The translations under genes were made by a program, and so were the position numbers. 64,000 bases of DNA from Pachyseris speciosa (lineage: Eukaryota > Cnidaria > Anthozoa > Scleractinia > Pachyseridae): the NCBI GenBank assembly GCA_016490735.1, contig JAEMWC010000001.1:3821001-3885000 (forward strand), read 5' to 3'. The notes under the pieces are model-generated. The model searched no databases, was not told the DNA's origin, and saw only the letters and a program-made list of their open reading frames with translations. Positions 47,581 through 58,769 of the stretch are shown in pieces (position 1 is the first letter of the stretch; each line of letters opens with the position of its first letter).

Positions 47581-47831
47581 ATGACAGAACCTTCAACGAA
47601 AAGTTCTACAAGCGTTCCGCTCATGGGCGACATTGGTTTGGCTAGGCAGGCCCTCAGTTCAGCTCCGAAACAAACGGCAGCTTGTCGAGCTCCAGGTCCT
47701 CAAGCTTCTACTTCTTCCTCGCAGCCTGTAACTCCAGTACCGTCAGCACGTGGCTCTCCACCCGAGCCGGTTACCAGTAAGCGAGATCATTCAGCTATTG
47801 AGCTGGACAGCGACATGCTAGAGGTCAGCTT
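47581..47831 (+). CDS. Pro/Ser/Thr-rich leader exon after repeat A1
   Basis: ATG at 47581, eleven bases after repeat A1, opens a frame (MTEPSTKSSTSVPLMGDIGL, then Ala/Pro/Ser-rich) that ends in a fair GAG|GTCAGC donor near 47823. It is low-complexity and could be the N-terminus of a Gag-like protein of the surrounding element. No family recognised and no continuation seen. Confidence 0.3.
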
Positions 47832-47925
47832 AATGTTCTTCGGTAGTTTTGTACCAACATTTTAGATTGAGTAGTTTTGTTGGCGAGCGGTCGAGGCTGC
47901 AATTCTTTCTAGTCGGAGTTTTGTG

Positions 47926-48300
47926 CCAGTCACAGAGTTGACGATACGACTTCAGAGAGCCACAGGGATAGCAGATTATTATTTACACTGTTATTTGTGA
48001 GTCACAGGGCTGACCATACGAGTTAAGACAGCCGGACCGGGATGGCGAGTATAATGCTTATCCATTATTATTTGAATGAGTCACAGAGTTGACAATGCGA
48101 GTTAAGAGAGCCACAGATATGGCGAGTATAATAATTTTTACGCTTTTATTTGAGTGAGTCACAGAGTTGACAATACGGGCTACAGGGATGGCCGGTATAC
48201 TGAGTATTTCACTGTTTTTTGTGGGTCACAGAGTTGACGATATGAGTTAAGAGAGCCACAGGGTTGGCGGGCATAATGATTATTTGTGCTTTATTTACAG
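47926..48300. repeat. Minisatellite, ~75-80-bp unit, about five copies
   Basis: The unit GTCACAGAGTTGACRATACG..GAGAGCCACAGGGATGGCGAGTATAAT..TTATT repeats with drift from 47926 to about 48300; a further worn unit lies near 48380. Confidence 0.8.
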
Positions 48301-48973
48301 GTCCCCATTTAAACCAGTTTTACTGAATTGGGCTACCTGTTTAAATATTTTAAAATAAATAAATAAATGAATAAATTTCATAAGCCACAGGGTTCACGAT
48401 AAAGTGTAGACGACCGCAAAGTTGGCGAAGAGCTTATATTGCCAGGCGCCGCAGGGCTTTATGATTTACGCTGTAATCTTCATTAGTCTCCTTGACTTGT
48501 TTCAGAGCGCGGGGGTTAGTTCGCCAATTAGTATTCTTTATATCGTATTATTCCCCGCTTTATGTATATTTGCATATTATTTTTCTCGTGCTTAGCAAAC
48601 AACTGTTCGTTCCGCCACGTTGTGCCTTTTCTTAATAGCTTTTGTTTTTCTCTCCTCCCAGTGACAGTGCTTGGAGGGGTCTCTAAGCACCCTCTCGGAT
48701 ATCTGGGCGCCAAGGCTGTCACTTCCTGGGTTTGCTCCTTTTTCTTGCCGTCTTGCTCGTTTTGTTTATCTGGTTTTTCGTCTTTCTCACGTTTTCCTCT
48801 CTCTCCCACTATGCAGTATCTCAACACGAACGCATTCAAGCAATTTGTTTGCACTTTTCCCGCAAGCTCTTCACAAGCTTAATTCCAATTTGTTTGAATA
48901 TTTTTTTTTGAGTTTGGGAGGAAGTATGTTGCTCATGCATTGCAGGGAGTACTTTATCTCCCGCATGCTCCGT
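48301..48973. other. Internal part of the split-repeat element, no gene
   Basis: (AAAT)n stretch at 48348-48376 and pyrimidine-rich DNA. The overlapping ORFs on both strands at 48528-48882 are low-complexity and carry no domain. Confidence 0.4.
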
Positions 48974-49303
48974 CCAACGTTTTGTCTCCCATAGCTTAAA
49001 GAGTGAAGGGAAGACCAATGGAAATAGATCACTATTTTCAGCGGTCTTTCCCACTGTTTATAAGCTAGCTCGCATATTAATTAGCGTCACTTCACACGAG
49101 GAGTCGGGAGGTTAAGCTGCGATATAACCGTAGGCCCCTAAGCTTATGGTCTTCCTTTCACTCGTTATTTTCTTGGTTTGCCTTCAGGCTTGTCTCCCCA
49201 CCTGGCCCTCCCCTATCTCTTTTACCATCCTCCTGAGGCAACCAACGTTTTGTCTCCCATAGCTTAAAGAGTGAAGGGAAGACCAATGGAAATAGATCAC
49301 TAT

Positions 49304-49544
49304 AAGCAATTTTAGTTTTACTTATGTGACATGAAACTAACCACAAAAACCTTACTCTCTTTCTTATGTTTCAAATGACGTATTTGTAAACATTATTTTT
49401 TGTCCACACATTTCACTGAGACTCCATTAACGTTTATGCAAAAAATCCTACATCGTTTGATAATTGTTTCCTTTCTCAAACACTTAGCAGAAATATTCAT
49501 CGAAGCGAAAACAAGTGTGCTTAGTTTTTTTGCAATAAATACAC
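49304..49544. other. Spacer between B2 and the second SINE
   Basis: AT-rich, nothing recognised. Confidence 0.35.
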
Positions 49545-49840
49545 TATTTTTACCTCATTAGCTTTGCTGAACCTCAATGGTCTGGAGGTGATTGTTACTG
49601 TCTCTGATGTAAATAACCCGGGTTCGGCTCTTCTAGAGGCACCTATCATGGTTTTTTTCTTCTCTCTTTTTCTTCTCTCTTTTTCTTCTTTTATAAATAT
49701 TTTTACAAGTGTTATTATTATTGTTCTCAATGGTTGAGCTGTAACGCAATTTTGTAATTTTAAAGGATTATATGTTGATCTGATAGGGGTCTACAGATAT
49801 ACACTGCAAAGAAATAGACTCCAACACAAGGTAAGCGCAG
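49545..49840 (+). mobile_element. tRNA-derived SINE, copy 2
   Basis: A-box-like TGGTCTGGAGGTGA (49578) and B-box-like GGTTCGGCTCT (49621). The body matches copy 1 (ATGGTTGAGCTGTAACGCAATTT, TGATAGGGGTCTA, ATACACTGCAAAGAA). A pyrimidine run (TTCTTCTCTCTTTTTC) is inserted between head and body. Confidence 0.6.
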
Positions 49841-49949
49841 TGCGTCCGATGTAAGAAAGACAGACTTCCCTCTATTCTTTTGTTTAACGCTAAATTAGGG
49901 ATACAATACTGTTTTTTGCAAGCCCGAGTTTAGGCTGATTGTAGCCTCT

Positions 49950-50233
49950 TGTTTTTACAAAGACAGCCCTCCCATTCCAACACACTGCCTCCGAGAAATG
50001 CTTAGGCTAACTCTAAAAGAAAATTCTTCCAATTCAATGGAAAGCAATATCTTCAAATTCATGGGACAGCTATTGGAACGAAAATGGCTGTTTCCTTTGC
50101 CAACATATTTATGGCAAAGATTGAAACCGAAATCCAAAGCAAAACCGTCTTTAAACCTACAGTTTGGAAACGCTACATTGACGACACCTTTTCATTGTGG
50201 GACATAAGTAAACCCAACATTGAAACTTTCATT
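49950..50233 (+). pseudogene. Penelope-like reverse transcriptase, part 2 (catalytic YIDD)
   Basis: YKDSPPIPTHCLREMLRLTL, then by a one-base shift at about 50025 KMAVSFANIFMAKIETEIQS, and KRYIDDTFSLWD carrying the catalytic Asp pair (about 50170-50187). It ends KPNIETFI exactly at the ATT target duplication of the 12.7-kb transposon. Confidence 0.88.
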
Positions 50234-50278
50234 CACAGCATGAAAAAAGAGATTTATGGAAAATTAAAGTTGCCGTAA

Positions 50279-50480
50279 ATTTGCGTAAAGTTGGGGCAGG
50301 AAGTTTACGCCACTTCGTAAAGCCTTGTAAAGGTAGATTTACGCCTATCGGACGTAAAGCTTGCGTAAAGGTTGTTGAAAGTAGATAAGCCAGATTTACT
50401 TTCCTTTACGCGCCATATCAAGTTTGTGTTAAGTTGCACTTTATTAGACTGAAAGTAAAGTTAATGTAAAGCTGGTGTAA
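50279..50480. promoter_or_regulatory. Left subterminal CGTAAA motif cluster
   Basis: About seven copies of CGTAAA or TTTACG in roughly 150 bases, in both orientations. The right end has a similar cluster. Such subterminal arrays are typical transposase-binding regions in several DNA transposon groups; binding is inferred. Confidence 0.6.
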
Positions 50481-52531
50481 ACGTGTCCAATCGGATTGTG
50501 CCTGTTTACGTTTTATGTGATGGTTGTTTCAAACCATACCTTTCACAAAACATCGTAATACTACAGAATACTAGCACCATATGAACTCCGGCTCGCAGGG
50601 TATTGCAAATGACATGGTGTTATATGATCTCTTCAATAAGATTTGGGCTGGGCCTGGATGAGTAAAACCAGCGCTAAAAGAATAACGAGAAAATAGTACT
50701 GTTCTATAAATATTTCAATTCTCAATAATTCAAACAATATTTTCCGATCAAACTTAACTCTTGCAGAGTGTTCGTTAAAGGTTCACCCATTGTGCGCTTT
50801 TGTTGTTGTTTCACGATCAAAACCAATACACTTCAACTTCTGTGACAGAGTTATCATAGACTCCATCAAATGATTCCTGGCCACTTGTTGCACGACAAAC
50901 GGGTAAGTAAAGAGGAGTACTGCGACAGCACAACGCAGCCAGCAGCCATGTTGGAATTCAGGATTCGCGTCAGGAGACTGGGAATGAATGAGCCGCTTCG
51001 GTCAACAACCTCAATTGCGGGCTCACAGAAAACCATTATTTTTTATTTCTGGCGGGCACATGGTGGCGTGCAGTTGTGCGAAGGAAACATTTCTTCAGGA
51101 TTTTTAGTTCCATTCCACTTAAAATGATGGTTCACCAGTACAAGAAAAGGGGGATGTGTGCTTTAGTGGAACAGGTAAGCTTTCGTTAAAATCAAATCAA
51201 GTAAATTGTGAAAAAAGAATCGAAATTGTTTATTGTTGATTGGCCATCAGATCGAAGAGTGCGATATTCTATTAACGTGCTAAATCGTAGAACAGCATAG
51301 CACAGTCATAGAATTAGAATCAGACGAATCGTAGACAGCATCAATATTCTTTGTTCTTTAATCTCCTACAATAGGAAAAACTGTAATGCCAACTCGGAGA
51401 ATCGTACCCCTGAATCGGTGGATACTTCTCTGATTTAGCACTTATTGCACTGCTCTCGGCCATGTGCCTTTAAACTGTTCCTCTCAATTCGCCTAAAGTG
51501 AACAAATCAAACCTTTTCATGGTATCATCGCCAATTTTTGAAATGAAATGACAGGTGATTTAAGTTGTACTGAGACTGTTCTAACAATAATGTCTGTTGT
51601 CATGTATGGTGACTAATTCACTGCATCTCTTGGTTGTTTGCTTTAAACAATCATGGTCTAGATTTGGGTGAATTTGAGGATCAGTTTATAGAGTAAGGGC
51701 GTCCGTTCTGGCTTTTAAATTTCAGTGGCTAAGTTTCTGCTGCCTCCTTTGCAGCCCTTCATTGTGCTGGTTCTATTCTCTCTCCTGATTGGATACTCAG
51801 ACACAATAGGAATGGAATGTCCGGCTTAGTTTAAATTGAATGAATGAATATCAAAAGTCAACATAATGCATTGGAATTTGTGGAAAAATAAGTCTTGCTT
51901 AAGGGCAAAACATTTAGAGTGTAAAAATTTATAGCTGCCTGATCAGTATAATTGAAGAGTTTACTGTTTCAGCACATTTCACCTTTAAATCCAAATCTTA
52001 AGTTTCTAAATGCTGTGCTCTGACATACATACTGTATGCTACTGAATATGTATAATAATTTATTGTCTCAGGAACATAAGTCTGTGTATGACTGGCCTAG
52101 ATGCCTGAATTCATTGAATTACCGGTAATTATTTTGCCAGTAGCTGAAGAAACAGAAACAAAAAGGGTTTGATGCACATTAATTATTTTGCTCTTTTTCA
52201 GTTTAGGCTTCAATAAGAAAGTATTACTCCAGTTGGTCCAGTGTTTTGGCTTAAGTTGTAAGTAAATTTGCTGAATTTACGCCTTCAAATCACAAAATAA
52301 GTGTAGAAATACACTTCCAGCAAAGTAATACGGGTACATGTACAACTGTACGGTGTAGTGTAAGTCTGCTTTCCTCTTCGAGAGAGAGCTCTATTGGGGA
52401 GGAAAGCCCAGACCCAAGTGAGCGGTGGAAATCCAGCCTATGTATCTGTGTGCAAATATTGTGTCAATTCAAGTCTGTATGGCATTATTATTGCACAGTA
52501 TACAGAGTGGTTTATTTTCTGTTGATTTTTC
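50481..52531. other. Left arm of the 12.7-kb transposon, no gene
   Basis: Scattered short ORFs (for example 50870-51127) without domains. No further repeats were recognised. Confidence 0.4.
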
Positions 52532-52857
52532 TACGGTGGCTTTGAAGGGACATGCATTTCTCTCACTTTTTTTTGGAATTGATGCGAGTTAGCTTGCGAG
52601 TTAGCTTGCTACTTGGCTTGCGAGTTAGCTTGCGAGTTAGCTTGCAACTTAGCTTGCGAGTTAGCTTGCAACTTAGCTTGCGAGTTAGCTTGCGACTTAG
52701 CTTGCGAGTTAGCTTGCGACTTAGCTTGCGAGTTAGCTTGCTACTTAGCTTGCGAGTTAGCTTGCGACTTAGCTTGCGAGTTAGCTTGCGACTTAGCTTG
52801 CGAGTTAGCTTGCTACTTAGCTTGCGAGTTAGCTTGCGACTTAGCTGCGAGTTACTT
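52532..52857 (+). repeat. 12-bp satellite array (left, inverted partner at 60094)
   Basis: A leader (ACGGTGGCTTTGAAGGGACA..CTCTCAC.., 52532-52583) is followed by about 23 units of GCGAGTTAGCTT/GCGACTTAGCTT with occasional GCTACTTAGCTT and GCAACTTAGCTT. The open frames reading Leu/Arg/Val/Ser or Ala/Cys/Glu repeats through it are by-products of the 12-bp period. Confidence 0.9.
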
Positions 52858-53790
52858 GCAGACAGCTGGAGTCCACGGTTCGAGATCGGGAATTGAACCA
52901 GGTATTTTGTCAGTTGTTTTGCTTTACTCCGGTTTACGAAGTAAATATTTCAACAACTAACGTATTTTATATTGTCGCCAGATTTTCACATTTTTGAAAG
53001 AGAAGAGGAATGTCAAGGAAACCGTGTGTCAGACCTTCAAGGATGAGATGGTAAAGTCATATCTTTATTGATGTTGTGTTTACGTAATATTTATTTTCCT
53101 TCTCGTTAGCTCTGGCTTTTAGGCTCGCGAAAAGCGTAGTTTATTTTTTAAATAAGCTTAAGTAATGTATATGTGGTCACTGATCCAAAGAACATTTTTT
53201 TTGTGTGTGTGTTGACCACCCAAATAGTGTTTCATTGTTGACATATCCAAAAACATCGTTCATATTTATTTGTGTTTGAATTGATTGTCTTCGTATGAAA
53301 ATTAGTGATGATCGTGGTATAAGATCAGTTTCATCTTGTTGCACGGTGTGTCCGGGCTGACTATAACGTACAGATAAACTAATACGTTGTGACTGAATAC
53401 CCCGAGCAAGCTCCGAATTATGTTCAAATGAACTACGAATTTGAAACGCCCATATGGCCATCCGGCCCGGGTTAATGTGTTCCCATGTAGTCCAAGTCGA
53501 TCGTAGTTCAGCTTTCAGAGCTTTGGTAAACATATGCATTCCTGTTCAAAGGTACGTATATAGCATGACAGATGCGTGATTCCTCTGTCTTGCAGTGTAA
53601 CTTGTTCAGAATCTCTTAAAAAATCCATTTGATCTGACGTTAGTGGTTCGGTTCAACTCACACAGGACTCTCAGGACTTGGCTGTAACCATATTGGTGTG
53701 CGCAGAGTTTTTAACATACATCATTTGAGCAAAAAGTTTTCAGTATGTCTGGGATTTTTATCAGAAACACAGGGCTTAACTATGCACACA
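52858..53790. other. Spacer between satellite and palindromes
   Basis: No gene; a minus-strand ORF (53177-53539) has no recognisable domain. Confidence 0.35.
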
Positions 53791-53912
53791 ATCCCCACAT
53801 GACGGAGCAAGTGTTCTCCTCGCAACAGTTATTCGGTTTTTTTTAAAAGTAACTTAAAAAAAAAAAACGAATAACTGTTGCGAGGAGAACACTTGCTCCG
53901 TCATGTGGGGAT
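53791..53912. repeat. Perfect palindrome 1 (45-bp arms)
   Basis: Arms 53791-53835 and 53868-53912 are exact complements (ATCCCCACATGACGGAGCAA...), with a 32-base A/T loop. Confidence 0.95.
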
Positions 53913-53992
53913 GTATTGGCAGGCCGGAAATACACTATGATTAGTGACAACTGTTGTCACTAATCATAGTGTATTTCCGGCCTGCCAATACA
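53912..53992. repeat. Perfect palindrome 2 (40-bp arms, 1-base loop)
   Basis: TGTATTGGCAGGCCGGAAAT... and its exact complement meet around a single T at 53952. It abuts palindrome 1 with no spacer. Such a near-loopless palindrome is unstable in most genomes. Confidence 0.95.
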
Positions 53993-54254
53993 AGCTGTTG
54001 TCTCGTGAATAAAAGGACTTCACCACAATACTAAACAATGAATATTAGTGGAGAATGCCAATAAACGGCTATTACATTTTACTACCGTCTTCAAATTTGT
54101 CCATGTCTTGTTTCATAAAAATCTCGGTTACTTTAAAAATAAAAATAAAAAAGAAAAGAAAAAACAATTTTATATAGCTTAATATTTGTGGTGCATAGGA
54201 AAACACTATGAACAGCACCCAACTCAATGTACCGGCTTTCTTCTTTCTATCTAG

Positions 54255-57200
54255 ATGGATTTTGCAGCTGTGCGAATGGCCAGCGATCAGGACTTCCAAT
54301 CTCTTGGCCTCACAAGAAGAGGAGACATACTTGCTCTGCGATCGTTCGTTTTAACTGACGTGGATGACCCTGATAACGAAAAGGAAGGGAAGAAAAGAAA
54401 GCTCCTAGAACTAACAAAACAACTCGCCTCCAAATCAACGAAAAAGAAAACGGGTTCTCCTAGTCCCAGGGGTACAGTGCGGTCATTAGAGGACGACAGC
54501 CCATCGCTAACGCAACGTTCTAAAAGAATACAAATGGGCTGGATGCACTTTAATGACAAAGAAAAGCGTTACGTTGCCGTGTGCATGGCAAAAGGAGGAG
54601 GAACGAGAGAATTATCATTTCCACTTCAGGCGACATCGGGAGAGATCATGGATGCAATGAAAGATGTATTCTTTCAGGATGGCATGTCCCTATTTGGTCC
54701 TACGCACGAAATGACATTTAAACTAGGAAACTTTCGATGCAAGGAAATAAACGAGGAGTTCACTTTGGCACAGTACATTGCTCAGCACAAATTAACGAAA
54801 GTACGACTGTACATCTTATCGAAAACCAGCATTAGCAAGAAGCCAGAGAAGGTGAGCCCATTTGATTCTGACAGCGAGGACAACACCGACTTACTGACAC
54901 CTGTTTTTGAGACCAAACAGCAGACATCTGATTTGCTTGGCTGTTCGGAGGAAAGGGAATCTCTCAAAGCATCGCAAGAAAAAGAGTGGGTGGGATCATT
55001 GAGCCTAACACCCATTGAAACTGTTGATAGAGTGATGCTTTGCATGTCTGAATGCGATGAATGCCCACCTTTTCCAGATGAGGATGTTTATTTCCAAGGA
55101 TTTGGATCAATGTCAAATGAGTCTTCGGATTCCACTGCGGAATGCGACGAAATCATCATCTCTCCTTTTTGTGTTTCAGAGAAACTACCTCCTATTTTGA
55201 TGGAAGGGGATGAAATGTGAGTAGTGTCAATAACTTGAAGATTTTTCGTTCTGATATCTTCGTCTTTATCTTGAAATGCTAGCTTGGGGTTAGTTTTCTT
55301 GCTGACAGTTTGACATCAGCAATTCTTTTCTTGTCTTTCAGTTTTAGTTGTAATGATAATGAACCACCTGCTCATACACACCAGGAGGATACATTGCATA
55401 CAAGTGACAAAAAGGTAACTCTTTTTTGTTCTCCTAGGAAAAAAATGTATGATTACAATTTTGTTATTGTATAATATTTTTGAAAACTATACTCCATAGA
55501 TGCGACATAACCGGATAGACTATAAATGGGTATCTTGTAGAAAAAGTTCGTAAAAATTATTGCCCATAGACGAAGTTCGCTAACATTTCACAGCATTGTT
55601 GATAAGGCCGCTGATATGTTTGACACAACTTTGCTTTGTAGTCGGTACAGTGAATGGACAAAAACAAAGTAAACGCGAGCCGAAAGCTGCTCTAGCAAAA
55701 AACGGTATGTAGGCAAGCAATACATTTCCTTTTAGGAACAAAATATGATCGATTTTACTGGTCCCTTGCAAACAGGCACGTAATTAATTGTTTTTGAAGA
55801 CACTTCGGCTGGGTTCTGTTCTCGGTGATTGCTCGATCGCAAACAAAAATGGCCTTCCAAGCCAAAACACTGGCAAACTTATTTGTGGAAGCAATTCAGC
55901 ATCTCACAAAAACGGTTACCATGCTGTTGGATCGTTGTAAGATTTCACCAGGTATTGCACGAGTCAACATGATAACCAACCTGATAACCAACAACACAAT
56001 AACCAACCCTAGTAGGCCAGATTATAACCAGACAAACGTTGTCGACACTCGCAAAATATGCAGCGAGAGTAACGTTTCTCATCCATGAGCTGCCTCACGT
56101 GAGCCTTTGATTTTTTTTCTTATGACATATTTATGTCTCTGACTACATTTCTAGGCAGAAGAGCCTACTCGAAATATGGAAAGAAGAGGATCTCCAGGGT
56201 ACCAGTTTCGACAGCGCTATTTAAAAGAGATTATGACTGGCATTGAAGGATCGGAGGTGGAGGAACAGCCCCAACAAGTACGCGAAAGTTTTTAAATTTT
56301 ACTTTCTAGGAACACAAATGGTTTCAGAATGAGTTTTCAAAGCAGTTATTAGTTTTATGTGCGATGGAATGTTCAGTTTAGTTTGAAAGTCGACACGGAA
56401 CATGGATTTTCATAATACCACTATCCCTTAATGGGGTTTTATTTGTTAAACTGCTGTTCAATCCATCGCGTGAAATTAATAATTGATCTCTCTGTTTATC
56501 AAGTCACATTTTATTTTCAGAACATCTCTGCAAAAAGGATGGAAGTTCTTGAGATGGTGGCTGATAATGGAGACACCAGAAGCGTCACCATTGACCGGGC
56601 AAACATCGTCCAAGAAATGCTAAGCCTGTACAGTGACAAAAGTTTAACTGGGTCACTTTTAAATGTTAATTTCTTAAATGAACCCGCGGTGGATTTCGAT
56701 GGGGTAAAGAGAGAGGCATTTACCCTTTTCTGGGAAAAGGTGCTTCCAATATATTTTGATGGTACAAATAGCTATGTTCCACGAATTTCACCTGCTATAG
56801 AAGAAAGTACGTACACAACATTAGCTAGAATTCTAGGTCATGGTTTTCTAATGGTCAGGGTATTTCCAACCTCACTCAATAAAATTTTCTTTACCGCACT
56901 TCTTGCTGGGAAGCAAAGTACAACCGACCACAATTTCCTTGAAGGATTTTTGGAATACGTAAGTTCTTAAGATGGATTAAGGTTGAAAACGATCCTTTAA
57001 GAATGCAATTCGCAACCTCTCTCTGACGAAAATACCGATTTTCTGGTTGACTTTTTATCGGAGTTTGGTGTTACTAAATTGCCAAATGCAAATAACCTGG
57101 AAACAATTTTAGTCAGTGTGGCTAAAACAGAGCTATGGAATAAAGTTGTGATGGCAGCAGATGCCATGAAGCAAGGCCTCTGTGAAGGTGTACTCAAAGA

Positions 57201-57600
57201 GTTGTGGCTTCCGGCCACAAAAGAGTTAGTGTTTCATATTTATAGCTCTTTGTTTATGACAACTGAAAAAGTGCTATCCTTGATTACTGCTGATAACCCG
57301 AACGCAATGACGAAAGGGCAACAAACGGTTTACATGTACTTCAGGAGATATGTTAGAAGTCTAAACGAAAAGGAATTGGCATGCCTGCTTCGATATGTCA
57401 CAGGCAGCTCTACCCCTTCAGTTGCATCTATTAAAGTAATTTTTCATCCATGCCAGGGAAATTTACCACACGTTACGGTACATGCCTGTTCAGGGGTAGT
57501 CGACTTACCCTCAAGTGGGTATGAGAGTTTTCCAGACTTTAGGTCACAGATGGCCGAAGTGTTAAAAAATGCAGACTCCTGGAAGTTTTCGCTGGCTTGA
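54255..57600 (+). pseudogene. HECT E3 ubiquitin-ligase-like gene of the 12.7-kb transposon
   Basis: Coding exons 54255-55216, 55342-55414, 56155-56277 and 56521-57600, all GT..AG and in phase; 746 codons in total. The N-terminus (FQSLGLTRRGDILALRSF) looks SAM-like. A second module reads GWMHFNDKEKRY, AKGGGTRELSF, MKDVFFQDG, LGNFRCKEIN and LTKVRLYILS; acidic linkers follow. The last exon is HECT-sized (about 355 residues): VDFDGVKREAFTLFWEKV, GHGFLMVRVFP, LLRYVTGSSTPSV and the active-site region TVHACSGVVDLP, with the presumed catalytic Cys at 57487-57489. Two in-frame TAA codons (56968 and 56998) break the HECT domain; the reading across them is coherent, so they look like recent nonsense changes or sequence errors. 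It would transfer ubiquitin to unknown targets. ATG at 54255 follows directly on an acceptor, so an upstream exon is possible. Confidence 0.75.
55415..56154 (+). other. Intron of the HECT-type gene
   Basis: 740 bases, GT..AG. The internal ORF at 55825-56088 contains short ATAACCAAC repeats and no domain. Confidence 0.6.
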
Positions 57601-58769
57601 ATAATGTTCTTTTTTGCACATTTGTAAGGTGTAAGCTGTATTGACATTTTCACATACTAGTATGATGAAGCAAAATGTGGAAGCAGATGAGTTTCCAGTC
57701 TATGAGTTTACGTTCTTGTATTGTTTAGTAGCTACTTCTCAAAGGTTAACATTTCAGCTGTGTGGGATCCTTTCATAGCAAAAGACACAACTGTATATGT
57801 TTTTATTAGTGTTTCGTAGCCGCAGTTCATATTAGCTGTATGTGCAAGGACATACTGTAAAGGAGCTTTTATAGCCTTGTTTTGGCCAGTCTGCCATAGG
57901 AAAAACAAAACGAAAAGAAAAGATCGTATTTTCCGTTGTGTTCATATAGGCATTCCTTATTACATATTATACAGCTATTTCAAGACCAACGTCGCCCACC
58001 AAAACGTCAACACTGTAGGACAAAATCGACTGTTAAGTAGCCTAGTTATGAAGACATTTAGCCATTCATTCAGGCTTTGGTGGATCTAAGAGGAGTTAAG
58101 AAAACAAGCATTTCCTTCATCGTAATAAATTAGCAGCCATGAAAATTAAGGACTTCACTTGCCTATACAACCCATTGTTGCTTTCTCATTTTTTTCTTTC
58201 TTTTCGGGATGCTTATCAAGACAGGTCTTTTGGCTTTTGCTCGTTGGACGACGTAACTCTTGAAATAATTGTATTGCTTCTTCATATTCGAATAACAAAG
58301 TTTGGTTTCAGTTCTAGTTGCCCTGATGATTTTAAAATATTCTACATTTGCTAGGACATAAAGTAGATGATTTTTCATAACTTTTATTTCTTATGGTTGA
58401 TGTTCGGTGACGTAAATAAAAGTTCCTCGAAGAACTTGAAACCTCTGTGCACTTTTTGTAACTTCGTCTTGGCATGTAACCTGCACCGCAGACAGTTAAT
58501 AAAGGAAATCTAGCAGCAAGGACGACAATGGCAACGGCAACGAAAAACACCGAAAACAATAGATTTAATGAGCAAAAGCATTTATCGAGGTACACAAGTG
58601 GGTATAATTGCCAAAGATCTACAACCACGAGAAATGTTCGTTGCCGGCGCAGTCTCTAATTTCCGTCTACAGGACAGGTTGGCAAGACCGTGACGTTGTC
58701 ACGCCTGGGAATCCCTCGAATGCATGGTGAACCGCAATTTCAATTAACAACGATAGGTACATGTCTTTT
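57601..58769. other. Convergent 3' region between HECT-type gene and transposase
   Basis: Tail-to-tail intergenic DNA with AT-rich stretches; the ORFs here lack domains. Confidence 0.45.

Larger units (their letters stand above)
47495..49303 (+). mobile_element. Element with A1..B1A2..B2 repeat order (Ngaro/DIRS-like?)
   Basis: A 76-bp repeat lies at 47495-47570 (A1) and 49031-49106 (A2). A 62-bp repeat lies at 48974-49035 (B1) and 49242-49303 (B2). B1 runs directly into A2, overlapping by ACTAT. This split direct repeat order is known from Ngaro/PAT-type tyrosine-recombinase retroelements, but here A2 and B2 are 135 bp apart and no recombinase or reverse transcriptase is present. It could be a gutted, non-autonomous copy, or two overlapping local duplications. 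Confidence 0.4.
46846..49949. mobile_element. Composite insertion: two SINE copies around a split-repeat element
   Basis: Separates the Penelope parts IDIVCKAYDN and YKDSPPIPTH. It contains SINE copy 1 (46955-47215), a unit with repeats A1/B1/A2/B2 (47495-49303), a minisatellite, and SINE copy 2 (49545-49840). The exact borders are uncertain, because I could not find matching duplications at 46845 and 49950. Confidence 0.55.

Noticed and set aside
48528..48994. Overlapping ORFs on both strands near 48.7 kb
   Set aside because: Ser/Phe/Leu- and Lys/Glu-rich low-complexity translations of pyrimidine-rich DNA; no start context or domain.
52552..52960. Overlapping Leu/Val/Ser- and Ala/Cys/Glu-repeat ORFs
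   Set aside because: Produced by the 12-bp satellite period, which stays open in several frames; the inverted copy at 60094-60423 gives the same artefact.
56959..57001. Short intron in the HECT exon (GTAAGT..AAG)
   Set aside because: Only about 43 bases, no pyrimidine tract, and its removal breaks the frame; reading through two TAA codons keeps the HECT sequence coherent.
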